A stretch of 64,000 bases of DNA from Sphingobacterium faecale. Its GTDB lineage: Bacteria > Bacteroidota > Bacteroidia > Sphingobacteriales > Sphingobacteriaceae. The notes below the pieces were generated by a model that ran no database searches, was not told the origin of the DNA, and worked only from the letters and a program-made list of their open reading frames with translations. The stretch covers positions 356,584 through 420,583 of the forward strand of contig NZ_JAERTY010000008.1 of the NCBI RefSeq assembly GCF_016746095.1, in the 5' to 3' direction. Shown piece by piece: positions 51,465 through 61,002 of the stretch. A program made the position numbers and the translations under genes. The first letter of the stretch is position 1. Each line of letters opens with the position of its first letter.

Positions 51465-53030
51465 TTATAAAGTGTAATTTTTAACAAGGGCTGTGTAATC
51501 CTCTATTTCTTTGGCTATCCATGCTTCATCTTTGTTGAGCTCTTGAGCCATGAGTGTCGCGACCTTTGGAGCTGCTTCAAGAGAGGCTTTAGCGTCCAAT
51601 AATAGGAAACGTATGCGTCGTGCTAAAAAGTCTTCTACGCGGGCAATCATCTCGTAACGGCAGGCCCAAATTACCTCGGCTTCCAAAAATTCATACTTAG
51701 GATGTAGTTTTTCTCCTAAGGTAGGGGACTCTGCTGCTAGTTTCATGAGCGGCTCGATATCAGAGCCGTATACTTGCCAATGTCCTGGTTTTTTATTCAA
51801 TGAATAACCATGGATTGGTAAATTTTGTGTTTTGCAAGCCGATGGTAATAGATTTGCTGTTTTGATAGCTAAATCTACGGTTTCTTCCGCCATTTTCCGA
51901 TAGGTGGTCCATTTTCCTCCAGTGATTGTTATTAATTGGGAATTACTCTTGATGAGTTTGTGATCCCTTGATATCTCTTTCGTGCTTTCTGAGTCGCCAT
52001 CGGTAGGAGCAGCCAAGGGTCTGAGGCCTGCAAATACACTTAGAACGTCTTTTTCTGTGGGTGCATTCTCTAGATATTCATTTGCTGTATTCAATATAAA
52101 TTCGATTTCTTCATTCAACGGCCTCGGTTCGATTTGATGAGCGTCCAGTGGCGTATCTGTGGTGCCTAATAATACTTTATCATGCCATGGTACACCGAAT
52201 AGTACACGCCCGTCGCTGGTTTCTGGTATCATAAGGGCATCATCATTGCCTAAGAATTTTTTGTCTATGACAATATGTGCACCTTGACTAGGACGTACGA
52301 TGTCTTTGTGTGTAGGTGTGTCGAGCTTGAGGATGTCATCTACAAAAACTCCAGTAGCGTTGATTACTGCCTTAGCTTGAATGGTAAATTTTTCGCCAGA
52401 GAATGTATCTACTAAGCTTAAGCCATTAGTTTTGCCAGACGCATCTTTCGTGATATTGTTTACTTCGGCGTAATTCAATAGGGCAGCGCCATAGGAAGCT
52501 GCTGTTTGTCCTAGGTTGATTGCGAGCCTTGAATCGTCAAATTGACCATCGTAGTATTGTACCCCTCCCACGAGGCCTTTTGTTTTTACCTTTGGTAATT
52601 TCTGGATTACATCTTCTTTGCTTAGTAAGGTGGATTTTCCTATCCTAAGTTTACCGGCCATCCAGTCATATAGTTTCAATCCGATCAAAAATTTCAATTT
52701 ATTAAAAACAGAATACGATGGAATTACAAAGCTCTGGACAAAAGAAACGTGTGGTGCATTTTTAAAAAGTAATCCTCTTTCTTTTAAAGCGGATAGTACT
52801 AGTTTTACATCACCATTTGCTAGATAACGCACGCCACCATGTACTAGTTTAGTGCTTTTGCTTGATGTTCCTTTTGCAAAGTCATACTTTTCAATAAGAA
52901 GTGTACGGTATCCCCTTGAAGCAGCGTCGAGTGCTATCCCTAAACCTGTAGCGCCTCCCCCTATAATCGCAATGTCCCAAATTTCGGTGTTTTTAATGCT
53001 TTCTAAAGCTTCGTTTCTTGTAAATTTCAT
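51465..53030 (-). CDS. glpD: Glycerol-3-phosphate dehydrogenase (FAD-dependent)
   Basis: This 521-aa protein has the FAD-binding motif AIIGGGATGLGIALDAASRG at residue 21, KGTSSKSTKLVHGGVRYL with the substrate-binding segment and a C-terminal DAO_C domain (about 390-515). It oxidises G3P to dihydroxyacetone phosphate and feeds electrons to quinone at the membrane. It is the first gene of the operon, 224 bp from the divergent regulator. Confidence 0.96.
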   Translation of the reverse strand: MKFTRNEALESIKNTEIWDIAIIGGGATGLGIALDAASRGYRTLLIEKYDFAKGTSSKSTKLVHGGVRYLANGDVKLVLSALKERGLLFKNAPHVSFVQSFVIPSYSVFNKLKFLIGLKLYDWMAGKLRIGKSTLLSKEDVIQKLPKVKTKGLVGGVQYYDGQFDDSRLAINLGQTAASYGAALLNYAEVNNITKDASGKTNGLSLVDTFSGEKFTIQAKAVINATGVFVDDILKLDTPTHKDIVRPSQGAHIVIDKKFLGNDDALMIPETSDGRVLFGVPWHDKVLLGTTDTPLDAHQIEPRPLNEEIEFILNTANEYLENAPTEKDVLSVFAGLRPLAAPTDGDSESTKEISRDHKLIKSNSQLITITGGKWTTYRKMAEETVDLAIKTANLLPSACKTQNLPIHGYSLNKKPGHWQVYGSDIEPLMKLAAESPTLGEKLHPKYEFLEAEVIWACRYEMIARVEDFLARRIRFLLLDAKASLEAAPKVATLMAQELNKDEAWIAKEIEDYTALVKNYTL

Positions 53031-53080
53031 TTTGATTTACTGTGTTTATTTGTGCTTTGTTTTGTAAAAATAATAAAAAA

Positions 53081-53100
53081 CGTAAATAAACGAAAGTTTA
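53081..53100. promoter_or_regulatory. Candidate GlpR operator in the glpD-glpR gap
   Basis: TAAAC (53087-53091) and GTTTA (53096-53100) form a short inverted repeat around GAAA, about 50 bp upstream of glpD. It is the only such site I notice in the 224-bp gap, and the sequence is AT-rich, so chance is possible. Confidence 0.3.
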
Positions 53101-53254
53101 TGAAGTCTTTTAGATAAATGCTTTAGTTTCGGAATAACTTAATTATCTTAGGTTTATAAAAATGCCTATTAATAAGGGGGGAGTGCGGTCTGTTTCATTT
53201 GAATCCCATCTATGATAAGGTAGATATTGTAATATTAAAACTAATTTCATTTGT

Positions 53255-54016
53255 ATGAATAATGTCGAACGGCATCAATATATTATCAAACAGGTAAACC
53301 AGAATGGACATGTTTCTGTTTTGGATTTATGTGAAGAATTAAGTGTTTCCTCTGTAACAATCCGTAAAGATTTACAGTTTTTAGAGGATACAGGGTTGGT
53401 TTACCGTACTCATGGTGGGGCTACACGACAGAACCCTTATCAGACTGATAGACCGGTTATTGAAAAGGAAAAGCTTTATGAGGATGAGAAAATACGTATC
53501 GCTAAGGCAGCTTCCCGTTTGGTGTTAGCTAATGATTCTATTATTATTGGATCTGGAACTACGACACAATTTTTGGCAAGGGAGATTACGCCGCAGGGTA
53601 ATTTGACAGTAGTCACCTCCGCACTAAATGTGACATTAGAGCTACTTAAACATCAGAACGTAGAAGTTATACAGTTGGGCGGATCTGTAAGACGTACATC
53701 TTCATCTGTGACCGGGCAGTATGCTAACAATATTTTAGATCATTTCTTCTGCTCTAAACTGTTCTTAGGTGTGGATGGTATTGATCTGGATTATGGTATA
53801 TCTACGACCAATGCTCAAGAAGCAATGCTGAATCAAAAGATGATAACCGTAGCACAACAGGTTATTGTATTGACTGACTCGAGTAAGTTTGGTAGAAAGA
53901 GTTTTGGGAAAATAGTGGATTTTTCGCATATCGATATTATTATCAGCAATGAGATTCCTCCCGCTTTTCAGGAGCTTTTTGACTCCTTGGGAATTGAAAC
54001 GATAATTGCGAAATAG
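53255..54016 (+). CDS. glpR: DeoR-family regulator of the glycerol operon
   Basis: This 253-aa protein begins with a DeoR winged helix-turn-helix (LDLCEELSVSSVTIRKDLQF, residues 21-40; YRTHGGATR) and has the DeoR sensor domain (ANDSIIIGSGTTTQFLARE, then VVTSALNVTLELL and KLFLGVDGIDLDYG). GlpR senses glycerol-3-phosphate and represses the glp genes. It is divergent to glpD, and the effector is inferred from this context. Confidence 0.88.
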   Translation: MNNVERHQYIIKQVNQNGHVSVLDLCEELSVSSVTIRKDLQFLEDTGLVYRTHGGATRQNPYQTDRPVIEKEKLYEDEKIRIAKAASRLVLANDSIIIGSGTTTQFLAREITPQGNLTVVTSALNVTLELLKHQNVEVIQLGGSVRRTSSSVTGQYANNILDHFFCSKLFLGVDGIDLDYGISTTNAQEAMLNQKMITVAQQVIVLTDSSKFGRKSFGKIVDFSHIDIIISNEIPPAFQELFDSLGIETIIAK

Positions 54017-54089
54017 TCGATTTTCCAAGTGAAGTTCTTGATTGTTCACTGTACCGAATTAACAAATTTAAAATTATTAAAATAAATGC

Positions 54090-54097
54090 TAAGTTTG
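54090..54097 (+). promoter_or_regulatory. -7 promoter element TAAGTTTG
   Basis: TAAGTTTG matches TAnnTTTG and lies 38 bp before the TTG start of the sigma factor gene at 54136. The -33 region is poor. Confidence 0.45.
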
Positions 54098-54135
54098 TTT
54101 CAGAAAGATAACTGATTATAACGGTAAACTCTAAA

Positions 54136-54759
54136 TTGAAACGATCTAGAAAAACGCCTCAATCCAATAAAGCTGTAGAAGAGCATGAACTTTTGCTTCA
54201 ATTGAAATCTGGCGATATACATGCATTTGAAGAGCTCTACCATCGGTATAAAAGTCGATTGGCGGGGAAGTTTTTGCAATTACTCAAGTCTGAAGTCTTA
54301 GCACAGGATGCCTTACAAGATCTGTTTGCTAAAGTCTGGGACGTACGAGCAACGATCGATATCGAGCAATCTTTTCCAGCGTTCCTCTATCGTATTGCGA
54401 CCAATTTGGCGCACTCTATATTTCGGCGTGCTAGCCTAGAGTCTAGCCCTCGTACCCTGCTCAAGATTGGCTATACTGAAGCCTACAGCCATGTCGAAGA
54501 GGATTTGTTCCAAAAAGAGCGTGTGAAGATTGTGGAAGACGCTATCGCTAAACTACCCGAAAGGCAACGCCAAGTTTTTGTGATGCACAAGATCGAAGGC
54601 AAGAGCTATAAAGAAATAGCCGAAGAGTTAAATATTAGCCTCTCCGCCATCAATAACCACATTACCCGCGCTAATAAATTTCTGTCCGAAAACCTCGAAC
54701 CCAAAATCTGGTTTATACTCCTTGCCCTCTCCTCCAACGATTATTTCGATTTCTTTTAG
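54136..54759 (+). CDS. ECF-family RNA polymerase sigma factor
   Basis: This 207-aa protein starts with TTG; no in-frame ATG fits. It has sigma region 2 (FEELYHRYKSRLAGKF, then DALQDLFAKVWDVRATID) and region 4 (AKLPERQRQVFVMHKIEGKS, then YKEIAEELNISLSAINNHI). It belongs to the Bacteroidota sigma/FecR-type group that turns on SusC/SusD operons after ligand binding. The FecR gene follows 169 bp later and SusC after it. Composition is GC-richer by eye than the downstream genes. Confidence 0.92.
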   Translation: MKRSRKTPQSNKAVEEHELLLQLKSGDIHAFEELYHRYKSRLAGKFLQLLKSEVLAQDALQDLFAKVWDVRATIDIEQSFPAFLYRIATNLAHSIFRRASLESSPRTLLKIGYTEAYSHVEEDLFQKERVKIVEDAIAKLPERQRQVFVMHKIEGKSYKEIAEELNISLSAINNHITRANKFLSENLEPKIWFILLALSSNDYFDFF

Positions 54760-54928
54760 CAGTTCCAATTCCTATGCGTCACCTCACCTTGAGGATAGGT
54801 CTAATAACAATATAGGACTTACGTTCTGAAAAATTAAAAATAATTTCATTTTCCCTGTGGTAGTTTCTTCATCTCATGCGTATCTCTATTAAACCGGGAT
54901 AAAAATATCCTCGCTTTAGCGTAATTAG

Positions 54929-56161
54929 ATGAAAAGCAAAGAACAGTTACAAAACCTATTTCTGCAGTATTTGCAGGGGCAATGCCAACCCGAAGAAATC
55001 GACCAAATCTTGGACTATTTCGGAGAAGAAAAGCAAAGCGGCTTTTTAAAAGAACTCATCGCCCAGCACCTGACAAATGAAGAGGCATTTGACACAGCTA
55101 CACAAGGAAGCATTCAGCAAGTCCTGTCCAAGGCCGACCAAAACATGCAAGCCTTTGTACAAGAGCGAATGCAAGCTGAGCCATGGCGCAGCAAGACGAG
55201 GCGCATACGATGGGCGCTATCAGGTGCAGCAGCTGCGGTACTTATCGCCCTGAGTATCGGCATCTACACCTACAGCAGTCGTGTACCCGAAACCCAAGAA
55301 AAGAGACTTGCCGTAGCAAGCGAGATCCGTGCCATTGGTCACAGCGCCACGCTCACCCTTGCCGATGGAACAGTCATCGCTTTACGTGAAGATCAAAACG
55401 AAATTGTTATCGGAGTAGATAACATTACCTACAACGATGGTACCGCCATTAGCCAGCAAAGCATTTCGACCGAAATAGAACAAACCCCACGCTCCCTTAC
55501 GCTAAGCACCCCTCGAGGGGCACAATACCAAGTCACCCTACCCGATGGGAGCAAGGTATGGCTCAATGCGGCCTCCAAGCTAAGTTATCCCGAGCGTTTC
55601 ACGGGAAGCGAACGAAGAGTCGAACTCGAAGGCGAAGCCTATTTTGAAGTTGCTTCAAACAGACAAAAGCCCTTTAAAGTAAGCAGTAGCGGACAAGAAG
55701 TCGAAGTACTCGGTACCCACTTTAATATCCAAGCCTATCCTGATGAAAGCGAAACCAAGACCACACTGCTAGAAGGAGCGGTACAAGTATACAGCAGCGA
55801 AGAAGGTAGCCAACAACTGTCAAAGCCAACGTTACTCAGCCCTGGTCAACAAGCCACACTCCGTAATGGAAAGCTAAGTACACAAATCGTCAACAGCGAA
55901 GACTATGCGTCTTGGAAAGAAAATGTATTTATTTTTCATAATACAGACCTGAAAAGCATCATGCGCCAGGTCAGTCGATGGTATGATCTAGAGTTAGACC
56001 TCGCAACGATACCCGATATCGAATTTTATGCCGAGATACCGCGCAATGTACCTTTGTCACAAGTATTGATCATGTTGGAAGAAACCAGTAACCTTAAATT
56101 TAGAGTCGTCGCTCATAAAAAAAGCCATACTACAGAAAGGAGACTGCTTATCGAACCATAG
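54929..56161 (+). CDS. FecR-family anti-sigma factor
   Basis: This 410-aa protein has an N-terminal cytoplasmic part (about 1-85) to bind the sigma factor and one membrane segment at about 90-113 (WALSGAAAAVLIALSIGIYTY). A periplasmic FecR domain covers about 190-290 (LSTPRGAQYQVTLPDGSKVW, then LEGEAYFEVASN), and the DUF4974 end lies at about 330-400 (FIFHNTDLKSIMRQVSRWYD). It holds the sigma factor until the STN domain of the loaded SusC contacts the periplasmic end. The coding is clearly GC-richer than the flanking SusD and peptidase. Confidence 0.93.
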   Translation: MKSKEQLQNLFLQYLQGQCQPEEIDQILDYFGEEKQSGFLKELIAQHLTNEEAFDTATQGSIQQVLSKADQNMQAFVQERMQAEPWRSKTRRIRWALSGAAAAVLIALSIGIYTYSSRVPETQEKRLAVASEIRAIGHSATLTLADGTVIALREDQNEIVIGVDNITYNDGTAISQQSISTEIEQTPRSLTLSTPRGAQYQVTLPDGSKVWLNAASKLSYPERFTGSERRVELEGEAYFEVASNRQKPFKVSSSGQEVEVLGTHFNIQAYPDESETKTTLLEGAVQVYSSEEGSQQLSKPTLLSPGQQATLRNGKLSTQIVNSEDYASWKENVFIFHNTDLKSIMRQVSRWYDLELDLATIPDIEFYAEIPRNVPLSQVLIMLEETSNLKFRVVAHKKSHTTERRLLIEP

Positions 56162-56194
56162 TTAAACCACAGTGGTAGACTCTTGAAAAACAAA

Positions 56195-56221
56195 ACCGAA
56201 AGTGGGGGAAACACCTTCGGT
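56195..56221 (+). promoter_or_regulatory. Leader hairpin before the STN-SusC gene
   Basis: ACCGAA-A-GTG (56195-56204) pairs with CAC-C-TTCGGT (56212-56221) with one mismatch, loop about 7 nt, 73 bp before the SusC start. A run of G in the loop faces the later CCCC-type stretch. It may be a leader structure or a FecR-gene terminator without T-tract. Confidence 0.4.
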
Positions 56222-56293
56222 CGATGTCAAGGGGTCTATCATTCACATTACCGTTTAGTAAAAAATTTTATAACCACTTAACATAACAAAGAT

Positions 56294-59200
56294 ATGAATT
56301 TTACCATTCATTTCTGGACGTGTAGGTGTCGTTTTCTTCAAGACGATACCCAGCGTACAGAAATACGAACACGATTATTAGCGATGAAGCTTACGATAAT
56401 ACTTCTAGTCGCCTTTAGTTTTTCGACTTTAGGCAAAGGCCTATCACAAGAAATTAGCCTATCCTTCAAAAACGCCTCCCTTGAAAAAGTGATGCATGAA
56501 GTTCGGAAGCAGAGTGGCTACGCCTTTATTTTCAATGCAGCCGATCTGAAGCACGCAAAAGGAGCTAAGATCACGACCGATTTGAATAAAGCAAGTATAC
56601 AACAGGCATTGCTGGCTATTTTTGACGAACTCCCTTATAGTTATGAAGTCAAAGAAAAAAGCATTGTACTCAAGCTTAAAAAACAAGGTACTGCTCATCA
56701 GCAAGTAAACGAAAAGATCGACCCAAGCCTAGCTATTCAAGGAAAAGTAGTAGACTCATTGGGGAGGCCTTTGGTCGGCGCTTCTATCAGGGTGAAAGGA
56801 ACCAAACTTGCTACTACAACAAATCATCAGGGGGAGTTTCGCCTGCATGACGTAGCGGATGATGCGGTTTTGGTTATTTCTTTTGTGGGTTATACGAGTA
56901 GAGAAATACCAGTTCGAGCAGAAATAGGGACGATCGTACTACATTTAACTAAGAGTGATTTGGATGAGGTCATGATCAATGCAGGATATTATACGGTGAA
57001 GGATCGGGAACGGACGGGAAGTATTTCAAAAATCACTTCGAAAGAAATAAGTCAACAACCAGTTGCTAATCCACTGGCCGCAATGCAGGGGCGTATGGCA
57101 GGGGTGCATATCACTCAAAATAGCGGCACCCCCGGCGGTGGCTTCGATATACAGATAAGGGGGCGTAATAGTTTACGCACCGAGGGGAATGATCCTCTCT
57201 ATATAATTAATGGAGTACCTTATAGTTCAAAGTCTACATCTGATCAAGCATTGTCTGGTTTACTTTTCAGCATGGGAAATGTCAGCCCACTCAACAGTAT
57301 TAACCCTAATGATATTGAAAGTATCGAAGTATTGAAAGATGCTGATGCTACGGCAATTTATGGGTCACGTGGGAGTAATGGTGTAGTTTTGATTACCACG
57401 AAAAGTGGAACTTCTGACAAAACTACCTTTTCTATGCAATCAACGACCTCTGTAAGTACACTTTCCAAATCATTAGATCTAATGAATACTGAAGAATATT
57501 TAAAAATGCGAATGGATGCTTTTGCAAATGATGGAATTACGACGTATCCTTCCAATGCTTATGATGTAAATGGCACTTGGGATCAAAATAGGTATACCAA
57601 CTGGCAACAAGAATTCTTTGGAAGAAAGCCAGTCTCACAAAATGCACAGTTTTCCATAGGAGGCGGATCGGGACGAACATCTTTCCTTTTAAATGCAAGC
57701 CATCGGTACGAACAGACTACTTTTGTAGAGAAATTTGGTTATAAACGCAGTAGTTTTTCATTTAATCTAAGACATGAATCAAAAAATAAACGCTTTGAAG
57801 TTCAAATGAGTGTTATGAAATCAGGCCAAAATAATCATCAAATGGCTACCGATTCTTTTGGTAAAATATTCTTAGCTCCTAATTCTCCCACATTATATAC
57901 TGAAGATGGAGACTTAAACTGGGAAAAAAATACGTTTGATAATCCCTTAGCATCTCTTAATTCTCAGTATTTTTCTAAAGTGTCCGATTTTACTAGTCAA
58001 GTGGATTTAAGTTATAAACTGCATTCCGATTTTAAAATTCGTTTAAGTGCAGGTGCAATACAGCAGCAGAATATTGAAAACAAAACATTACCACATACGA
58101 TATACAATCCATCTTATGGTTTAACTAGTGAATTTTCTTCTAACAGTACAACAACTTTAAAACGAAATAATTGGATTATAGAGCCAAAAATTGAATGGTT
58201 AAAACAAAAAAAGGTTGGAAAGTGGTCAGCTTTAATAGGAGCGACATTTGAGAGTAGAAACCAAGATATATTTAGCTTAACAGCCAGCGACTTTTTATCT
58301 AATGATTTCATATTTAATATGGCAAATGGGAAAAATACTCAGATTAAGAATGACAGTGAGATAGTTTACAAATATACGGCGGTATATGGGCGTTTGAATT
58401 ATACTGTTAGTGATAAATATTTGATTAATTTAACGGGACGAAGAGATGGTTCAAGTCGTTTCGGACCAAACAACCGTTTTGCGAATTTTGGTGCAGTTGG
58501 TGCTGCCTGGTTATTCAGTCGTGAAAAGCTATTTGAAGCAAGTTCATGGCTTAGTTTTGGAAAAATTCGTGCAAGTTATGGGATTGCTGGGAGTGATTTA
58601 ATTGGAGACTATCAATATTTAAATACTTTTATAGTATCCTCTCAAAGATATGATGGAAAAGTAATTCTTGATCCTTTCAAGCTGTATAACGCTGATTTTA
58701 GTTGGGAAAGCAATAAAAAAATGGAAGTTGCAATGGAATTAGAGTTTTTTAACGGGAGTTTATCGAGCACTATTTCCTACTACAGAAATCGTTCTTCCAA
58801 TCAGTTGGTGGGGATCCCTCTGTCAGCAGTAACTGGGTTTAATTCTGTCCAAGCGAATTTAAATGCTACAGTTCAAAATACCGGATACGAATCCACTTTA
58901 AAATCAGTGAATTTTAGTAATAATAAATTTAGTTGGACTTCAGAGTTGAATTTTTCAATACCTAGAAATAAACTCATTTCTTTCCCCAATTTAGAGGAAT
59001 CTTCCTATGCAAATTCCTATGTTGTTGGTATGCCTATAACAATAAAGAAGGTTTATAACTACCTGGGAGTAAATAAATTGTCAGGGTTGTACGAATTTGA
59101 AGATACTAATCAGGATGGCAGAATAAATGCTGAAGATAAAAACACCGTGGCTAATATTGGAATCAAATATTTTGGTGGATTAAATAATCATTTTAATTAC

Positions 59201-59629
59201 AAAAAATTTAGTATTGATTTTTTATTGCAATTTGTAAAACAAAGTAATTATAATTACGATTATTACTTCCCATCTTCAGGTGATATGAGTAATAGACAGA
59301 GATGGGCTTTGAATTATTTTTCACTTGATAATCCCGATGCAAAATATCAAAAGCCTTCAACAGGGGTTAATAATTTAGCGGTACAAGCTGCTAATAATTT
59401 TAAAGAAAGTAATGCTGTTATAGAAGATGCAAGTTTTTTTCGTTTTAAAACGATTCAGTTAGCATATGTATTACCAAACATCTTTAACCAAAACAATACA
59501 CTTTCTATTTATTTTCAGGGAAATAACCTTTTTACAATCTCTAACTTTATTGGTTCTGACCCAGAAGCGAAGGGCGTATTACTTCCTGGATTAAAAACTT
59601 TTTCATTTGGATTTAATTTTAAATTTTAA
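56294..59629 (+). CDS. SusC/RagA TonB-linked receptor with STN signalling domain
   Basis: This 1111-aa protein has a long N-terminal leader (an internal ATG at 56384, MKLTIILLVAFSFS, is an alternative start). The STN domain lies at about 53-115 (ISLSFKNASLEKVMHEVRKQ), the carboxypeptidase-like domain at about 128-210 (IQGKVVDSLGRPLVGASIRV), the plug at about 225-365 (VLKDADATAIYGSRGSNGV) and the barrel to the end. The STN domain signals to FecR. The first about 330 codons match the GC-richer style of the sigma and FecR genes, whereas the barrel part is AT-rich, so the gene looks like a mosaic. With SusD and peptidase it probably imports a peptide or peptide-like ligand. Confidence 0.93.
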   Translation: MNFTIHFWTCRCRFLQDDTQRTEIRTRLLAMKLTIILLVAFSFSTLGKGLSQEISLSFKNASLEKVMHEVRKQSGYAFIFNAADLKHAKGAKITTDLNKASIQQALLAIFDELPYSYEVKEKSIVLKLKKQGTAHQQVNEKIDPSLAIQGKVVDSLGRPLVGASIRVKGTKLATTTNHQGEFRLHDVADDAVLVISFVGYTSREIPVRAEIGTIVLHLTKSDLDEVMINAGYYTVKDRERTGSISKITSKEISQQPVANPLAAMQGRMAGVHITQNSGTPGGGFDIQIRGRNSLRTEGNDPLYIINGVPYSSKSTSDQALSGLLFSMGNVSPLNSINPNDIESIEVLKDADATAIYGSRGSNGVVLITTKSGTSDKTTFSMQSTTSVSTLSKSLDLMNTEEYLKMRMDAFANDGITTYPSNAYDVNGTWDQNRYTNWQQEFFGRKPVSQNAQFSIGGGSGRTSFLLNASHRYEQTTFVEKFGYKRSSFSFNLRHESKNKRFEVQMSVMKSGQNNHQMATDSFGKIFLAPNSPTLYTEDGDLNWEKNTFDNPLASLNSQYFSKVSDFTSQVDLSYKLHSDFKIRLSAGAIQQQNIENKTLPHTIYNPSYGLTSEFSSNSTTTLKRNNWIIEPKIEWLKQKKVGKWSALIGATFESRNQDIFSLTASDFLSNDFIFNMANGKNTQIKNDSEIVYKYTAVYGRLNYTVSDKYLINLTGRRDGSSRFGPNNRFANFGAVGAAWLFSREKLFEASSWLSFGKIRASYGIAGSDLIGDYQYLNTFIVSSQRYDGKVILDPFKLYNADFSWESNKKMEVAMELEFFNGSLSSTISYYRNRSSNQLVGIPLSAVTGFNSVQANLNATVQNTGYESTLKSVNFSNNKFSWTSELNFSIPRNKLISFPNLEESSYANSYVVGMPITIKKVYNYLGVNKLSGLYEFEDTNQDGRINAEDKNTVANIGIKYFGGLNNHFNYKKFSIDFLLQFVKQSNYNYDYYFPSSGDMSNRQRWALNYFSLDNPDAKYQKPSTGVNNLAVQAANNFKESNAVIEDASFFRFKTIQLAYVLPNIFNQNNTLSIYFQGNNLFTISNFIGSDPEAKGVLLPGLKTFSFGFNFKF

Positions 59630-59634
59630 AAATT

Positions 59635-61002
59635 ATGAAAAAAATAATCAACTATGTTTTAATGGTATGGTTTACTCTCATGTTGTTCAGTTGCGAGGTT
59701 TTTGTAGAAATTGATCAACCTAAAAATCAAATTGCCAATCCTGTTGTCTTCAATAATGAGACGATGGTCAGATCTGCACTGAATAATGTGTATGTATCTA
59801 TATATAATAGTGGATTTCTTTCTGGAAATAATACCGGAGCTGGTTATCTCATGGGATGTTATACAGATGAATTGGAGGTGACAACTTCCCAAAATGTTGA
59901 CTACAAGCTTTTTTATGAAGGTACCGTTTCGAGCACAACAAATTTGGTCAAGAAAATATGGAGTGATGTATACAAACAAATTTTTAATTGTAATTTAATT
60001 ATAGATGGAGTTGAGAATTCAATTGTTTTTTCCGACGATTTTAAAAATCAAATAATAGGTGAATGTAAAGTTATTAGAGGTGTATTACATTTTTATTTAA
60101 CTCAAACGTTTGGCAATGTACCTTATATATTTACGACTGATTATAATGTGAACAATCGAGTTGTTAAAATGCAAGTACATGAAGTAATGAAAATAGCAAC
60201 GGATGATTTAATTCAGGCTGAAAAATTGTTGAAAAGTAGCGTTTTAGGGTCAGAAAGAATCTATATTAACAAGACAGTTACTCAGGCCTTTTTAGCGCGT
60301 ATGTTTTTATACCAAGAAAATTGGGTTAAAGCAAAGGAATATGCTGATAAGATTATCAGCAATCAATTCTATCAATTAGAACCAATAGAGAATGTGTTTC
60401 TCAAAGGGAGTAAAAGTGCTATTTGGCAACTAAAACCTTTATTGGCAGGTAATAATACCTTTGAAGGTTATTTTTATATTTTTTCAGAAAAACCAGCTCC
60501 TAATGTGCAGTTAACTAAGGGATTGTTACAAAGTTTTGAAAATAATGATCTTAGAAGGGATAAGTGGGTTAAAATAGTTGATGAGGACACAAAGTCGGCA
60601 CATGCTTATAAATATAAAATGAAAGGGACTTCATCTCCATCTCAAGAGTATTCTATTATTATTCGTATTGAAGAAATGTATTTAATAAGCGCAGAAGCTT
60701 CGGCAGAATTAAATGATTTTGATAGTACAAACAGCTACTTAAATGCTATTCGTAACAAATCTGGCTTGCAAAGTTTAAATGTTACAAATAGTAATGATGC
60801 CATTAATTCTATTTTAAATGAAAGAAGAACTGAGTTCTTTTGTGAATTTGGTCATCGATTTTATGACTTAAAAAGACGTAACAAATTAAGTGCACTTCAA
60901 ACTACCAAACCTAATTGGAAATCATATTTTCAATATTGGCCAATTCCAGAGGGCGAGTTAAATTTGAATTCAAATTTAAAACCTCAGAATGATGGCTATT
61001 AA
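59635..61002 (+). CDS. SusD/RagB-family lipoprotein
   Basis: This 455-aa protein has a lipobox (TLMLFSCEVFVE) and the SusD helical core: NNVYVSIYNSGF, IWSDVYKQIFNCNLIIDGV, YLTQTFGNVPYIF, then IIRIEEMYLISAEASAELND and a YWPIPEGELNLN ending. It is the surface lid for the SusC encoded five bases upstream. Shorter than the SusD at 13488. Very AT-rich. It overlaps the peptidase gene by 14 bases. Confidence 0.93.
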   Translation: MKKIINYVLMVWFTLMLFSCEVFVEIDQPKNQIANPVVFNNETMVRSALNNVYVSIYNSGFLSGNNTGAGYLMGCYTDELEVTTSQNVDYKLFYEGTVSSTTNLVKKIWSDVYKQIFNCNLIIDGVENSIVFSDDFKNQIIGECKVIRGVLHFYLTQTFGNVPYIFTTDYNVNNRVVKMQVHEVMKIATDDLIQAEKLLKSSVLGSERIYINKTVTQAFLARMFLYQENWVKAKEYADKIISNQFYQLEPIENVFLKGSKSAIWQLKPLLAGNNTFEGYFYIFSEKPAPNVQLTKGLLQSFENNDLRRDKWVKIVDEDTKSAHAYKYKMKGTSSPSQEYSIIIRIEEMYLISAEASAELNDFDSTNSYLNAIRNKSGLQSLNVTNSNDAINSILNERRTEFFCEFGHRFYDLKRRNKLSALQTTKPNWKSYFQYWPIPEGELNLNSNLKPQNDGY